Origin: Gemmatimonadota bacterium
Lineage (GTDB): Bacteria > Gemmatimonadota > Gemmatimonadetes > Gemmatimonadales > Gemmatimonadaceae
DNA: 64,000 bases
NCBI GenBank assembly: GCA_003134685.1
Contig: PLCA01000009.1
Span: forward strand, 124,001-188,000
Direction of reading: 5' to 3'
A program made the translations under genes and the position numbers. Shown here in pieces: positions 1 through 9,819 of the stretch (its first letter is position 1; each line of letters begins with the position of its first letter). The notes below the pieces were generated by a model, which saw only the letters and a program-made list of their open reading frames with translations, did no database searches and was not told where the DNA came from.

Positions 1-592
1 GGCTGAGGAGGCCCTCGGCGCGTGCGAGGGCGGCCTTCACCACGCGAGAGGTCACGAGCGTTGAGAAGGCGATGGGCTCTGGCGGCTCGATTACATGCTC
101 TGCCAGTGGCCGTTCGAGCCAGACTACATCATGCCACTTGCCGAACTTGTACCCGATGCGGTGATAGACGCCAACCTGCTTAAATCCCATCGACTGATGC
201 AGCTGAACGCTGGCGGGGTTTGGTAGCGTGGCACCCGCGTAAGCGTTCCGATACCCTTGAATGACAAGTATCTCGAACAGTGCGGTGTAAAGCGCTCTGG
301 CAATTCCCCGACGGTGCGCGTCGTATCTGATGTACGCCGAGACGTCGACGGACCACCTGTAGGCCGCGCGCTCCATATGGGTGGTCGCGTAGACATATCC
401 GAGCACCGAGCCTGATGATTCGCAAACGAGCCACGGGTACTGGGGCAGAACGGCGAGGATACGCCGCCTCATTTCTTCGGCGTTGGGCGGCGTCAGCTCA
501 AACGATGTGGAGCCATCGGTCACTGCCGGAGCATAGATGCCAGCTATGGATTCGGCGTCCCGTTCTCCCGCGACTCGAATCAGCGCGGTCAT
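1..592 (-). CDS. GNAT N-acetyltransferase, phosphinothricin acetyltransferase-like (3-prime truncated)
   Basis: The reverse strand is open from an ATG at 592 to the window edge, so the C-terminus is missing. The protein begins MTALIRVAGERDAESIAGIY and carries a GNAT core: an acetyl-CoA loop region around YDAHRRGIARALY followed by GATLPNPASVQLHQSMGFK, the N-P-x-S-x-x-L-H-x-x-x-GF pattern typical of the PAT/bar (phosphinothricin or methionine sulfoximine) acetyltransferases. Such enzymes transfer acetyl from acetyl-CoA to small amino compounds in the cytoplasm. The start codon overlaps the stop of a 12-codon leader that carries the only strong Shine-Dalgarno sequence. About 70 residues follow the last recognisable GNAT element before the edge, more than the family usually has, so an extra C-terminal segment is possible. 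The exact substrate cannot be told. Confidence 0.8.
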   Translation of the reverse strand, partial: MTALIRVAGERDAESIAGIYAPAVTDGSTSFELTPPNAEEMRRRILAVLPQYPWLVCESSGSVLGYVYATTHMERAAYRWSVDVSAYIRYDAHRRGIARALYTALFEILVIQGYRNAYAGATLPNPASVQLHQSMGFKQVGVYHRIGYKFGKWHDVVWLERPLAEHVIEPPEPIAFSTLVTSRVVKAALARAEGLLS

Positions 593-627
593 CGGGGGTC
601 GCTCGCGCCGATGATGCCCATCTTCAT
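589..627 (-). other. Short leader ORF (12 codons) translationally coupled to the GNAT gene
   Basis: A strong ribosome binding site (AAAGGAGGAGC) sits just before an ATG at 627 that opens a 12-residue frame ending in TGA at 591-589. The stop overlaps the GNAT start as ATGA. The GNAT ATG has no Shine-Dalgarno of its own. The simplest reading is a coupled leader; the peptide sequence shows no obvious attenuator motif. Confidence 0.35.
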
Positions 628-729
628 AGCTCCTCCTTTCTTTGCGTATAATTGCTGTGACACCGACGGATCAATTCATCCAGCATCCATGCTGCTGCTA
701 AGCTGGACACAGATAATCGCGGAGGGTAG

Positions 730-1155
730 ATGAGCACGGATTCAAACACCGGGACCTCAGTCGCGCTTTCGCTCGCGCCCATGCTGTCAGTTCGGAACGG
801 TGCGCGGGCAGTTGAGTTCTACAAGACGGCGTTCGGCGCGAACGAGGGCTATCGTGTGGAGGATCCCGGGGGCTCCGTTGTGTCTCGGCTGTCCATTGAC
901 GGTGCGGAGTTTTGGGTGAGTGACGAGTCCCCCGAGCACGGCAACTTCAGTCCGGAGTCCCTGGGCGGTGGTTCTGTCCGGATGATCTTGACTGTGCCGG
1001 ATCCGGATGCAGTGTTCGCTCGGGCACTTGCGGCAGGGGCTCGAGAGATCTCCGCGGTCGAGGAAGCGTATGGGTGGCGTGTGGGTCGCGTGGTAGATCC
1101 ATTCGGTCATCACTGGGAGATCGGACGCCAACTTGCGGATAATTCCGTCACGTAA
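730..1155 (+). CDS. VOC (glyoxalase/bleomycin-resistance) superfamily protein, PhnB-like
   Basis: 141 aa. The start ATG at 730 follows GGAGGG by 3 nt. The chain shows one VOC module of paired beta-alpha-beta-beta-beta units: MLSVRNGARAVEFYKTAFGA (residues ~19-38) and the closing VVDPFGHHWEIG near residue 125, both typical of PhnB-like members. VOC proteins include dioxygenases, isomerases and drug-binding proteins that use a metal or only the fold. The usual HxE metal set cannot be assigned with confidence here, so no substrate is proposed. It stands alone, transcribed away from the GNAT gene and towards uxaC. Confidence 0.85.
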   Translation: MSTDSNTGTSVALSLAPMLSVRNGARAVEFYKTAFGANEGYRVEDPGGSVVSRLSIDGAEFWVSDESPEHGNFSPESLGGGSVRMILTVPDPDAVFARALAAGAREISAVEEAYGWRVGRVVDPFGHHWEIGRQLADNSVT

Positions 1156-1191
1156 CAAAAGTCCCGAGCATCATTTCGCTCTCTCGCTGGA

Positions 1192-2607
1192 TCAGGTTAG
1201 CCGATAAGCCCGCTTGGCGAGATCGTACGCGAGGGCTTTAGCCATCTCGCTCGCGTCGGCCATGTCGACCACGTGACGCGCAACGAGACCGCCGAGATAA
1301 TTCGCGTCCACGCGTCGAGCGAGATCATGGCGAGCTGGGATCGAGCAGAACGCGCGCGTGTCATCCGTAAAGCCGGCCGTATTCCCGATGCCGGCAGTCT
1401 CGGTGGTCTGCCGGCGAAAGCGCGTCAATCCTTCGATCGAATCGTGGAACCACCACGGCGCGCCAAGAAGCATTGCTGGATAGTGACTCGCGAGCGGCGC
1501 AAGCTCGCGGCTGTACGTTGACTCGTCGAGCGTGAACACGATGAGCTGAAAGCGCGCGTCATTCCCATACGCGTTGAGCAGGGGACGCAGGTTGCGCGTG
1601 AATTCGGTCGCCACCGGGATGTCTCCGCCCCGATCCGCTCCAAAGCGCCGATGCACGAGCTCGTTATGATCCCGCAGCGAGCCCGCGTGCAGCTGCATGA
1701 CGAGCCCATCGTCCACCGACAGGCGCGCCATCTCCATGAGGAGATGGGCCTCGAAGCGCGCCTGGTCGTCCTCGGTCGCCGCGCGTTGGCCGGCCTTCGT
1801 GAACAAGCGCTCGGCCTCTGCGTCCTTGAGTCGTTCGGTGCGGGGAATTACGACGGCGTGATCCGTCGCGGACCCGCCCATCGCCTTGAAGTCGGCGCGT
1901 CGCCTCGCCAACGCCCTCACCAGCTCGGCGCAACTTCCGATCGTGCCGCCACCGGCGTGCTCCAGGCGCGCCACCTCCGCCGACCAACCCGGCGCCGCGA
2001 TCCGGAATAGTGCGTCCGGCCGAAATGTCGGAATCACGCGACCGCCGAGCTCGACGTTGCGCAGCGTCTTGTGGTGCTCGAGCGTGTCACTGGCGGCGTC
2101 GGTCGTCGCCAGCACTTCGATGTTGAATCGCTTGAATAGGGCGCGCGGACGGAACTCCGGCGACTGCAATCGCTCCACGATCGCGTCGTACACGAACGGC
2201 GCGGACGCCGAATCAAGCTCGCGTTGAATGCCGAACACCTCGCGCAGCTGGTACTCGAGCCACGCGCGCGACGGTGTCGCGCGAAAGAGTTGCCAGTGGT
2301 CGGCGAATGTCTGCCAGATCTTGCGCGGATCCCGCTCCGCGTGGGGCGGCTTCCCGTCTATTGGTGCGACGCCGAGCGACTCGAGTGGCACGCCGCGGGA
2401 GTAGAGCATCCGGAGGATGTAATGGTCCGGCGTGATGATGAGCGACGCCGGATCCTGGAACGCGTCATTGGACGCGAGGATCGCGGGATCGACGTGCCCG
2501 TGCGGAGAGATGATCGGCAGCGCGCGGGTCTGGTCGTACAAGACGCGCGCATGTTGCCGAACTACTGGGTCGGGATCGAAATAGCGATCCTCGTGGAGCT
2601 CGGTCAC
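1192..2607 (-). CDS. uxaC: Uronate isomerase (glucuronate/galacturonate isomerase)
   Basis: Isomerises D-glucuronate to D-fructuronate and D-galacturonate to D-tagaturonate, the first cytoplasmic step of hexuronate breakdown. The 471-aa chain matches the family length. It has the metal-binding HGH motif near the N-terminus (ISPHGHVDP), then HWQLFRATPSRAWLEY and the C-terminal GAPWWFHDSIEGL and DDTRAF segments that mark UxaC. The frame stays open upstream to 2742, but a GTG at 2607 overlaps the stop of the preceding gene as GTGA, fits the E. coli protein and gives the right length, so it was chosen. It is the last gene of the six-gene hexuronate operon. Family assignment is secure. Confidence 0.93.
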   Translation of the reverse strand: MTELHEDRYFDPDPVVRQHARVLYDQTRALPIISPHGHVDPAILASNDAFQDPASLIITPDHYILRMLYSRGVPLESLGVAPIDGKPPHAERDPRKIWQTFADHWQLFRATPSRAWLEYQLREVFGIQRELDSASAPFVYDAIVERLQSPEFRPRALFKRFNIEVLATTDAASDTLEHHKTLRNVELGGRVIPTFRPDALFRIAAPGWSAEVARLEHAGGGTIGSCAELVRALARRRADFKAMGGSATDHAVVIPRTERLKDAEAERLFTKAGQRAATEDDQARFEAHLLMEMARLSVDDGLVMQLHAGSLRDHNELVHRRFGADRGGDIPVATEFTRNLRPLLNAYGNDARFQLIVFTLDESTYSRELAPLASHYPAMLLGAPWWFHDSIEGLTRFRRQTTETAGIGNTAGFTDDTRAFCSIPARHDLARRVDANYLGGLVARHVVDMADASEMAKALAYDLAKRAYRLT

Positions 2608-3947
2608 ACCACCGGCTTCCACCGCGGGTCGTACTCGCGCGACCAGAGCTTCGCCGCTTCTTCGTCGTGGAGGATGTGTCCGGTCTTCGGATCGGTCGTG
2701 AGCTTGCGACCGAGCTGCTGCGAGATCGTCCCAAGATGGCAAAGTGTTCCGGTCTTCGCTCCATCCTCGATGGGCGCGGAGAGCTTGGTCCCCGTGCGCA
2801 CGGCGCTCGTGAAGTTGTCGATGTGGAGTTGCGTCAGCCAGTCGTCACCGAGCGTATTCAGGGCGTCGCCCTTTGGGGCCGCCTTCACTTCCTTGACGAT
2901 CTTGTTCTTGAGATCGTAGACGACGTAGCCGTCCCGATCGACTACCACGCTGCCGTGGGTGCCGAGGACTGTGGTGCCGCGCGAACGCTCGTAGAGATCC
3001 AGCCCGTTGCAGCTCTGCCCCTGCCAGATGATGCTCTTGCCCCCATCGAACACCCACGTCGCTTCCTGCGTGTCGGGAAACTGCCAGTCGTCAGCGTAGT
3101 GAAAGCGTCCGCCGGTCGAGTTGACGCTCGTCGGATAGTCTACGCCGAGCAGCCAACGCCCTACATCGATCTCGTGTGTTCCATTGTTGCAGATCTCGCC
3201 GGTTCCCCAATTGGTGAACCAGTGCCAGTTGTAGTGGATGACGTTGTCGCGATAGGGAGTGCGCGGAGCGGGGCCCTGCCACAGCTCGTAGTCGAGATTC
3301 GAGGGCACCGGAACGACTTTGCCTTTGCCGATTCCGGTGCGCGTGTTGGCGTACCAGGCGCGCGCGAGATAGGGCGTTCCGATTTGACCGCCACTAATCA
3401 ACTGCTTGACTTCAATGAAGTGCGGACCCGACCGAGCCTGGGTGCCGAGCTGTACGTGCAGCTTGTTGTGCTTGCGCGCGGCGGCGACGATCAGCTCGTC
3501 CTCGCGCGGGTCGTGCCCGCTCGGCTTCTCGACGTACACGTGCTTCCCGGCGTCGAGCGCGAGAATCGTGGCGGGCGCGTGCCAGTGATCCGGCGCGGCG
3601 ATGACGAGCGCGTCGACGTTCTTGTCCTCCAGCACTCGGCGAAAATCGGTCACCGTCTTCGGGGGCGTCGCCTGCAACTTCGATGTTTCCGCCAGCGCTT
3701 TCGCAAGCACCGTCGAGTCGACGTCACAGAGATAGCCGACGGTCGTGTTGGTGCCCCGCGCGAAATCCTGCGCGTGCACCATTCCGCGTCCGTTCAGCCC
3801 CATCACGGCCACCACCATCTTCTCGGCCGGCGATCCGTCAAATGCCAAGAGGGGGCCGACCCCGCGTGACGCGGCGAACGCGCCCAGGCCTGCAACAGAT
3901 GCCTTCTTCAGAAAATCACGGCGGTCCAGCGGTTCTTTAGGTGTCAT
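2604..3947 (-). CDS. Tat-exported Gfo/Idh/MocA family oxidoreductase
   Basis: 447 aa. Starts at ATG 3947 after GGAGATGTC. The N-terminus has a twin-arginine signal (LDRRDFLKKASVAGLGAFAA), so the folded, cofactor-loaded enzyme is probably exported. The Rossmann fold begins at VVAVMGLNGRGMVHAQDF; VEKPSGHDPREDELI is the conserved E-K-P substrate/cofactor loop, and NGTHEIDVGRWLLG matches the H-x-x-D region of this family. Members oxidise sugars or cyclitols with NAD(P). It lies 14 bp after the DUF1080 lipoprotein gene and overlaps uxaC by 4 bp, so it is probably used to process a uronate-containing or 3-keto sugar before or during uptake; that role is inference. Upstream reading frame to 4187 is not coding. 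Confidence 0.9.
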   Translation of the reverse strand: MTPKEPLDRRDFLKKASVAGLGAFAASRGVGPLLAFDGSPAEKMVVAVMGLNGRGMVHAQDFARGTNTTVGYLCDVDSTVLAKALAETSKLQATPPKTVTDFRRVLEDKNVDALVIAAPDHWHAPATILALDAGKHVYVEKPSGHDPREDELIVAAARKHNKLHVQLGTQARSGPHFIEVKQLISGGQIGTPYLARAWYANTRTGIGKGKVVPVPSNLDYELWQGPAPRTPYRDNVIHYNWHWFTNWGTGEICNNGTHEIDVGRWLLGVDYPTSVNSTGGRFHYADDWQFPDTQEATWVFDGGKSIIWQGQSCNGLDLYERSRGTTVLGTHGSVVVDRDGYVVYDLKNKIVKEVKAAPKGDALNTLGDDWLTQLHIDNFTSAVRTGTKLSAPIEDGAKTGTLCHLGTISQQLGRKLTTDPKTGHILHDEEAAKLWSREYDPRWKPVV

Positions 3948-3961
3948 GACATCTCCGAGTG

Positions 3962-4936
3962 CTACCGAGGGCGAATCTTGATATTCCGGAAAAAAACTTC
4001 GTCGACGTGATCCTGCAGAACGATGTGCCCCGCGCGCTTTTCTGCGAAGCCCTTTATGTCCCGATATTTGCTTTTCGCCATGAGCGAGTCCAACAGAGGC
4101 GTGCCGAGCTCGAACTCGACGACTTTGTTTCCATTCAGCCAGTGCTCGCCGTGATTTCCGCGAAACACTATCCTCGACGAATTCCATTGACCCACGGGCG
4201 CCAGTACCTTGTTCGCGTTCGGCGGGATGAGATCGTAGAGCGCGCCGGTGCGGTGTGACGGAACCTTGTTGTCCTCGTGAAGACTGTCGTCGAGCATCTG
4301 GTACTCATACCCAAGGGCGGCGTGGTTGGGTGCATTTGCCATCGAGATCTCTTCGGACACGTTGTATTTCACGCCACTGTTCCCCGCGCGGCTGATCTTC
4401 CAGTCCCATGTGAGCTCGAAATCACGATAGGTGTCACGGGTCATGAGATCACCGCCGGCCGCCGGCTGGCCATCCGGCAGTCGCGGGACCTGGCCGTCCG
4501 CGAGTTTTCTGATCGCGCCGTTCTCGATCTTCCAATGAGCCGTGGGAACGCTATCGTAGCCGAGCCCGCGCCAGCCGTCGAACGTCTTGCCGTCGAAGAG
4601 CAGACGCCATCCCCCGCGCCGCTCGTCATCCGTTAACGTGTTCGGGCAAAACACAATCACTTGGGGCAAGCTCCCCCTCATTGAATCGGGCCGAACCGCC
4701 CCGCTTGAATCGGCCGGCCAGGCTCGACCCACCAAGCCACTGCTGACAACACCATACTGCGCTCCCGGGCATTGAACTCCTGCGAGGTCGGGAGATTTGC
4801 GAGGCGCGCAGGCAGTCAGGACGATAGACAAGATGAATCCCGTTCTGGCGAGCCACGTTGCGGCGACCGGCGTTCTAGATGTCCTCGCAGCGGCGGACAG
4901 CACTCTGGCGGACTGCATTCTATAGTAGGGCGTCAT
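3962..4936 (-). CDS. DUF1080 (3-keto-disaccharide hydrolase domain) lipoprotein
   Basis: 324 aa. Its ATG at 4936 overlaps the transporter stop as ATGA. A hydrophobic stretch ends in the lipobox LTAC (~residues 41-44), so the mature protein is probably lipid-anchored in the envelope. The DUF1080 concanavalin-like domain runs from WRLLFDGKTFDGWRG to the end, with the typical SRAGNSGVKYNV and FRGNHGEHWLNGNKVVEFE stretches. This fold has been tied to hydrolysis or binding of 3-keto-glycosides. Together with the neighbouring Tat-exported oxidoreductase it could form a periplasmic 3-keto-glycoside pair feeding hexuronates to the transporter (inference). A non-homologous ~75-aa region with several cysteines separates the lipobox from the domain. 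Confidence 0.88.
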   Translation of the reverse strand: MTPYYRMQSARVLSAAARTSRTPVAATWLARTGFILSIVLTACAPRKSPDLAGVQCPGAQYGVVSSGLVGRAWPADSSGAVRPDSMRGSLPQVIVFCPNTLTDDERRGGWRLLFDGKTFDGWRGLGYDSVPTAHWKIENGAIRKLADGQVPRLPDGQPAAGGDLMTRDTYRDFELTWDWKISRAGNSGVKYNVSEEISMANAPNHAALGYEYQMLDDSLHEDNKVPSHRTGALYDLIPPNANKVLAPVGQWNSSRIVFRGNHGEHWLNGNKVVEFELGTPLLDSLMAKSKYRDIKGFAEKRAGHIVLQDHVDEVFFRNIKIRPR

Positions 4937-6177
4937 GACTGGTTTGGGAGACGCGCCGGCTCCAGCCCAGGCGCGAGCAGATGTATAATCACCCACGCCG
5001 TCACGTACGCAAGTCCGCACACGACAAAGATGGGCCCATAGTCGCTCCCGTTCGCCTGGAGAACGCGCCCAGTGGCCCGTTGGAACACCACGCCGCCCAT
5101 CGCTCCGGCGAACGCGCCGATGCCTACCACGGAGCCAACGGCCGTTTTGGGAAACATGTCGCTCGCCAGCGTATACACATTCGCCGACCACGCCTGATGG
5201 GCCGCGGCAGCAACGCCGACGATAATCACGGCGGCCCACATGCTCGGAGCGCGCGACACCAGCGCGGTCGGCACGATGAGCAGCGCCATCGCTAGCATCG
5301 TCGTTTTCCGCGCTCGATTCACCGACCAACCGCGTTTGATCAGCGCGCTCGAGATCCAGCCACCGCCGACGGAGCCGACGTCCGCGATGACATACACCAC
5401 GATGATCGGCGCGGCGACCTGCGCGAGCTTCACGCCGTACTTCGCGTCGAGGAATTTCGGCAGCCAATAGAGATAGAACCACCAGATGGGGTCGGCCATC
5501 AGCTTGCCGACGATGAACGCCCACGTCTGCCGATACCCGAAGAGGCTGACCCACGGTACCCTCGCGGCGGCGACCGATGGGTCACCTGCCGCCTCAGGCT
5601 CGCGATACAGCGGGATCCAGAGCAGGAGCCAGAGAAGGCCCAGCGCGCCCGTCGCGACGAACGCCCATTGCCATCCCCACGTTAGCGCAATCCACGGCAC
5701 GAGGAGCGGCGTGAGGATCGCGCCCATGTTGGTGCCCGCGTTGAAAATCCCGGTCGCAAGCGCGCGCTCCTTTTGGGGGAACCACTCGGCGATCGTCTTG
5801 ATCGATCCCGGGAAGATCGCCGACTCGCTAAGCCCAAGCATCGCGCGCGCGAATGAGAAGCCCGCAGACGTCCGGGCGAAAGCGGTGCCGATCGCGGCGA
5901 CGCTCCAAGCAACCACGGCCGCGGCCAACCCTCGACGCACGCCGATCCAGTCGATCGCGCGGCCGGCGACGAGGAAGCCGAACGCGTATGCGAAGCTGAA
6001 CCACGAGACAATGTCGCCGTAGTCGGCCTCGGTCCAATGCAGCTCGCGCTGGAGCGTCGGCGCGAGAATGCCCAGAACCTGACGGTCGACGTAGTTGATC
6101 GTCGTCGCGACGAAGAGCAGCGCGCAGATCGTCCACCTGTAGGACGGCAGGCGTTGCGTGTCAGCCGTGTTCGCCAC
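4933..6177 (-). CDS. MFS transporter, hexuronate (ExuT-like) anion:cation symporter family
   Basis: 414 aa with about 12 predicted transmembrane segments, the normal MFS size. Diagnostic features are NYVDRQVLGILAPTLQ in helix 1, the loop AGRAIDWIGVRRGLA, and LGLSESAIFPGSIKTIAEWF followed by RALATGIFNAGTNMGAI, which are typical of the ACS family that contains ExuT and other sugar-acid porters. Proton-coupled uptake of glucuronate or galacturonate across the inner membrane fits its position between uxuA (9 bp upstream) and the DUF1080 lipoprotein (4-bp overlap). The substrate is inferred from context only. Confidence 0.88.
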   Translation of the reverse strand: MANTADTQRLPSYRWTICALLFVATTINYVDRQVLGILAPTLQRELHWTEADYGDIVSWFSFAYAFGFLVAGRAIDWIGVRRGLAAAVVAWSVAAIGTAFARTSAGFSFARAMLGLSESAIFPGSIKTIAEWFPQKERALATGIFNAGTNMGAILTPLLVPWIALTWGWQWAFVATGALGLLWLLLWIPLYREPEAAGDPSVAAARVPWVSLFGYRQTWAFIVGKLMADPIWWFYLYWLPKFLDAKYGVKLAQVAAPIIVVYVIADVGSVGGGWISSALIKRGWSVNRARKTTMLAMALLIVPTALVSRAPSMWAAVIIVGVAAAAHQAWSANVYTLASDMFPKTAVGSVVGIGAFAGAMGGVVFQRATGRVLQANGSDYGPIFVVCGLAYVTAWVIIHLLAPGLEPARLPNQS

Positions 6178-6186
6178 TAGCTGGAG

Positions 6187-7224
<1,038 letters not shown>

Positions 7225-7318
7225 GCGCGGCCCGTCTTTCTTTGCTTCGCCGCCGGGATCGAGGCGAGGCCCGTCTTTGCTCGGGCCGGCGCCAGGAATC
7301 GCGACGGTACCGTCGTCC

Positions 7319-8332
7319 TCATCGCGAGACCCGCAGGCTCGCCCCCTGCAGGAGCCGCTCTACCTCACCGCGCGTCACCAGACAGAAATCGCCCGGGATG
7401 CTGTGCTTTAGCGCCGAGGTCGCGGTCGCGAACCGGACCGCCTCCTCCCAGCCAAGACTCTCGAGGCGGCTCACGATCAGGCCGGCGCTGAATGCGTCGC
7501 CAGCGCCAATGCGATCCACGACTTCCACCTCATAGCGGGGCGCGCGGTGGATCTTGCCATCTGCCGCGACGATCGCGCTCCAACTGTTCAACAACACCCG
7601 CGGATTCTCGCGCAACGTGATAGCCACCGCGCGAAACTTGAATCGCTTTTCGAGCGCGCGCGCGACGTGCGCGTACGACTCCGCGTCTACGTGCTCGAAC
7701 CTATCCTTCGCTTCGGCGCCGATGCCGAACACCACCAGCGTGTCCTCCTCGGTGGTGATGAGGACGTCCACGTGCTCCATCAGCGGCTCCTGCACCGCGC
7801 GCGCCTTCTCGGCGCTCCACAGCTTGCTCCGGTAGTTCAAATCGTAGCTGACGGTGAGCCCGGCCTTCTTTGCCGCGACCAGAGCCTCGGCAGTGACCTT
7901 GGCGGCCGATTCGCTCAGTGCCGGCGTGATCCCGCTCACGTGGAACCAGCGCGCGCCGCTGAACACGGACGCCCAGTCGATGCTCCCGGGCGTCACCACG
8001 CTCATGGCCGACGCCGCTCGATCGTACAGGACGCTGCTCGCGCGGGGGGCGGCGCCGAGCTCCGCGAAGTAGAGACCCGCGCGGTCGTCGGTGGTCCATT
8101 CGATGTGCGCGTCCACGCCCTGCTCGCGGGCGCGGCCGACGATCATGCGGCCGAGCGCGTTGTCGGGAAGGCGCGACACCCAGCGCGACGCGACCCCAAG
8201 CCGCGCGGCCCCCACGGCAACGTTCAGCTCACCGCCGCCAACGTAGGCGTCGAAGCTGTGGGCCTGCTCGAGCCGCTGAAAAGCCGGCGGCGTAAGCCGC
8301 ACCATCGCTTCGCCAAAGGTGACGAGATCCAT
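7319..8332 (-). CDS. kdgK: 2-keto-3-deoxygluconate kinase (PfkB family)
   Basis: 337 aa. Phosphorylates KDG to KDPG with ATP. PfkB features are the N-terminal VTFGEAMVRLTPP, the substrate-site stretch VGGGELNVAVGAARLG, SYDLNYRSKLW typical of KDG kinases, and the C-terminal anion hole RIGAGDAFSAGLI with the catalytic Asp. The start is ATG 8332; the frame extends two codons to a TTG at 8338, which is less likely. It heads the minus-strand hexuronate operon and is divergent, with only 48 bp between start codons, from the SDR gene at 8381. No KDPG aldolase gene is present in the window. Confidence 0.92.
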   Translation of the reverse strand: MDLVTFGEAMVRLTPPAFQRLEQAHSFDAYVGGGELNVAVGAARLGVASRWVSRLPDNALGRMIVGRAREQGVDAHIEWTTDDRAGLYFAELGAAPRASSVLYDRAASAMSVVTPGSIDWASVFSGARWFHVSGITPALSESAAKVTAEALVAAKKAGLTVSYDLNYRSKLWSAEKARAVQEPLMEHVDVLITTEEDTLVVFGIGAEAKDRFEHVDAESYAHVARALEKRFKFRAVAITLRENPRVLLNSWSAIVAADGKIHRAPRYEVEVVDRIGAGDAFSAGLIVSRLESLGWEEAVRFATATSALKHSIPGDFCLVTRGEVERLLQGASLRVSR

Positions 8333-8380
8333 GCGCAATCTTACGCTCGCCCCAACCCGCTGACCAGATTCTACCCAATC

Positions 8381-9157
8381 ATGTCATTCCCCGGACTCGA
8401 CCTCACAGGGCGCACAGCCGTCGTCATCGGCGCGACTTCGGGCATCGGTAGGGCGATCGCGCTGGGGCTGGCCGACGCCGGCGCGGACGTCGTCCCGACC
8501 GGTCGTCGAGCGAAGCTGGTCCGGGAAGCAGCCCAGGCCGTCAAAGCCCGGGGACGCCGCTCGCTCGCGATAACCACTGACGTGTCGGACTCGGATTCCC
8601 TCAAGGCGCTCGCCGCCGACGCCATCGCAAAGTTCGGCAAGGTGGACATCCTGGTGAACGCGGCGGGCCGCACGGTGCGGCGGCCGACGCTCGAGGTCTC
8701 GGACGCCGAGTGGGAAGAGATCATGGACACGAACCTCACCGGGATGCTGCGCGCCTGCCGTGCCTTCGGGCGTCACATGATCGAGCAGCGCTACGGCCGC
8801 ATTATAAACATCGGCTCCCTGACATCTGTCGTCGCGCTTTACGAAGTCGCCGCGTACGGGGCCAGCAAGGCGGGCGTGGCCGCGCTCACCAAATCTCTCG
8901 CGGTCGAATGGGCGCCGCACGGCGTGTGCGTCAACGCGATCCTGCCGGGTGTCTTCCGAACGGCGCTCAACGAAGGGCTGCTCGACGGCACGGATCGCGG
9001 CCGCGAGCTATTGATGCGCACGCCGATGAAGCGCTTCGGTCAGCCGGAAGAGGTCGCGGGTGCCGCGGTGTTTCTCGCGTCCGAGGCGGCGAGCTTCGTC
9101 ACGGGACACCTGCTGGCGGTAGACGGCGGATTCCTCGCCAGCGGCGTGAATCAATAG
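8381..9157 (+). CDS. SDR-family dehydrogenase, KduD/gluconate-5-dehydrogenase-like
   Basis: 258 aa. Classical short-chain dehydrogenase: NAD(P) motif GATSGIGRA (TGxxxGxG type, ~residues 18-26), NAAG, catalytic Ser in INIGSLTS, and YGASK with the catalytic Tyr and Lys. The C-terminal sequence GHLLAVDGGFLASG is usual for gluconate 5-dehydrogenase or KduD-like enzymes. Its divergent position to the uxaC/uxuA/kdgK operon, which lacks uxuB or uxaB, makes it the best candidate for the missing fructuronate reductase step (fructuronate to mannonate). That role is inference; a 2-deoxy-gluconate or 5-keto-gluconate activity is also possible. The frame extends upstream across kdgK antisense, but that part is not coding. 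Confidence 0.9.
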   Translation: MSFPGLDLTGRTAVVIGATSGIGRAIALGLADAGADVVPTGRRAKLVREAAQAVKARGRRSLAITTDVSDSDSLKALAADAIAKFGKVDILVNAAGRTVRRPTLEVSDAEWEEIMDTNLTGMLRACRAFGRHMIEQRYGRIINIGSLTSVVALYEVAAYGASKAGVAALTKSLAVEWAPHGVCVNAILPGVFRTALNEGLLDGTDRGRELLMRTPMKRFGQPEEVAGAAVFLASEAASFVTGHLLAVDGGFLASGVNQ

Positions 9158-9211
9158 CGACGCGCTCGTCTTCAATACTTCGCACACGCCAAACAAGGCC
9201 GGAGAATCCTG

Positions 9212-9571
9212 ATGCCCAATGCGAACGGCAAGATCTGCTACGTCGAGATACCGGCTTCCAATATCCAGGAGTCCGCTGATTTCTACGCCAAAGTGTTCGG
9301 CTGGCAGGTCAAGAAGCGCGGCGACGGCAGCACCGCGTTCGATGACCCGACCGGCGGAGTAAGCGGCACATGGGTGCTCGGCCGACCGCTGGCGGTCGAG
9401 TCGGGGCTGTTCATGTACATCATGGTCGCCAACATGGAAGCCACCGTCGACGCAATTAGTTCGGCGGGAGGCGAAGTCGTGCAATGGCTATCCCCAGAGA
9501 CGCCCGAGATTGCGCGGTTTCGGGATCCCGCCGGCAACGTCATCGGGCTCTATCACCAACCGGGCCTCTGA
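9212..9571 (+). CDS. VOC family protein
   Basis: 119 aa single VOC module. It opens KICYVEIPASNIQESADFYA and closes with PEIARFRDPAGNVIGLYHQ, the usual paired beta-alpha-beta-beta-beta pattern of small VOC proteins sometimes annotated as glyoxalases. It begins 54 bp after the SDR gene on the same strand and could be co-transcribed with it. No metal set or substrate can be assigned from sequence alone. Confidence 0.85.
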   Translation: MPNANGKICYVEIPASNIQESADFYAKVFGWQVKKRGDGSTAFDDPTGGVSGTWVLGRPLAVESGLFMYIMVANMEATVDAISSAGGEVVQWLSPETPEIARFRDPAGNVIGLYHQPGL

Positions 9572-9819
9572 GCGCCGCAGTATTCGGCAACGTATGAGCG
9601 GCCTTGCAAGCCGCGTTAGTCGCCGCGAGCTACCTGAGGCTTGGCGGCAGCGAAAAGGAGCCCCCGTGTGGGGGATTCCCCTGCGAAATTCAGGATGTTC
9701 CTTACGGGCCCCGCAGAGCAAACAGGGTATCATCCTTCAGTATTCGAACAACCACAATTCGATCAATTAAACCTGCCGCTACGGCACATTCGATTGATCG
9801 ATTCCTCATTGAGAAACCC

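Noticed and set aside
2667-3869. 400-aa open frame on the plus strand
   Set aside because: Antisense to the Gfo/Idh/MocA gene, which has clear motifs on the minus strand.
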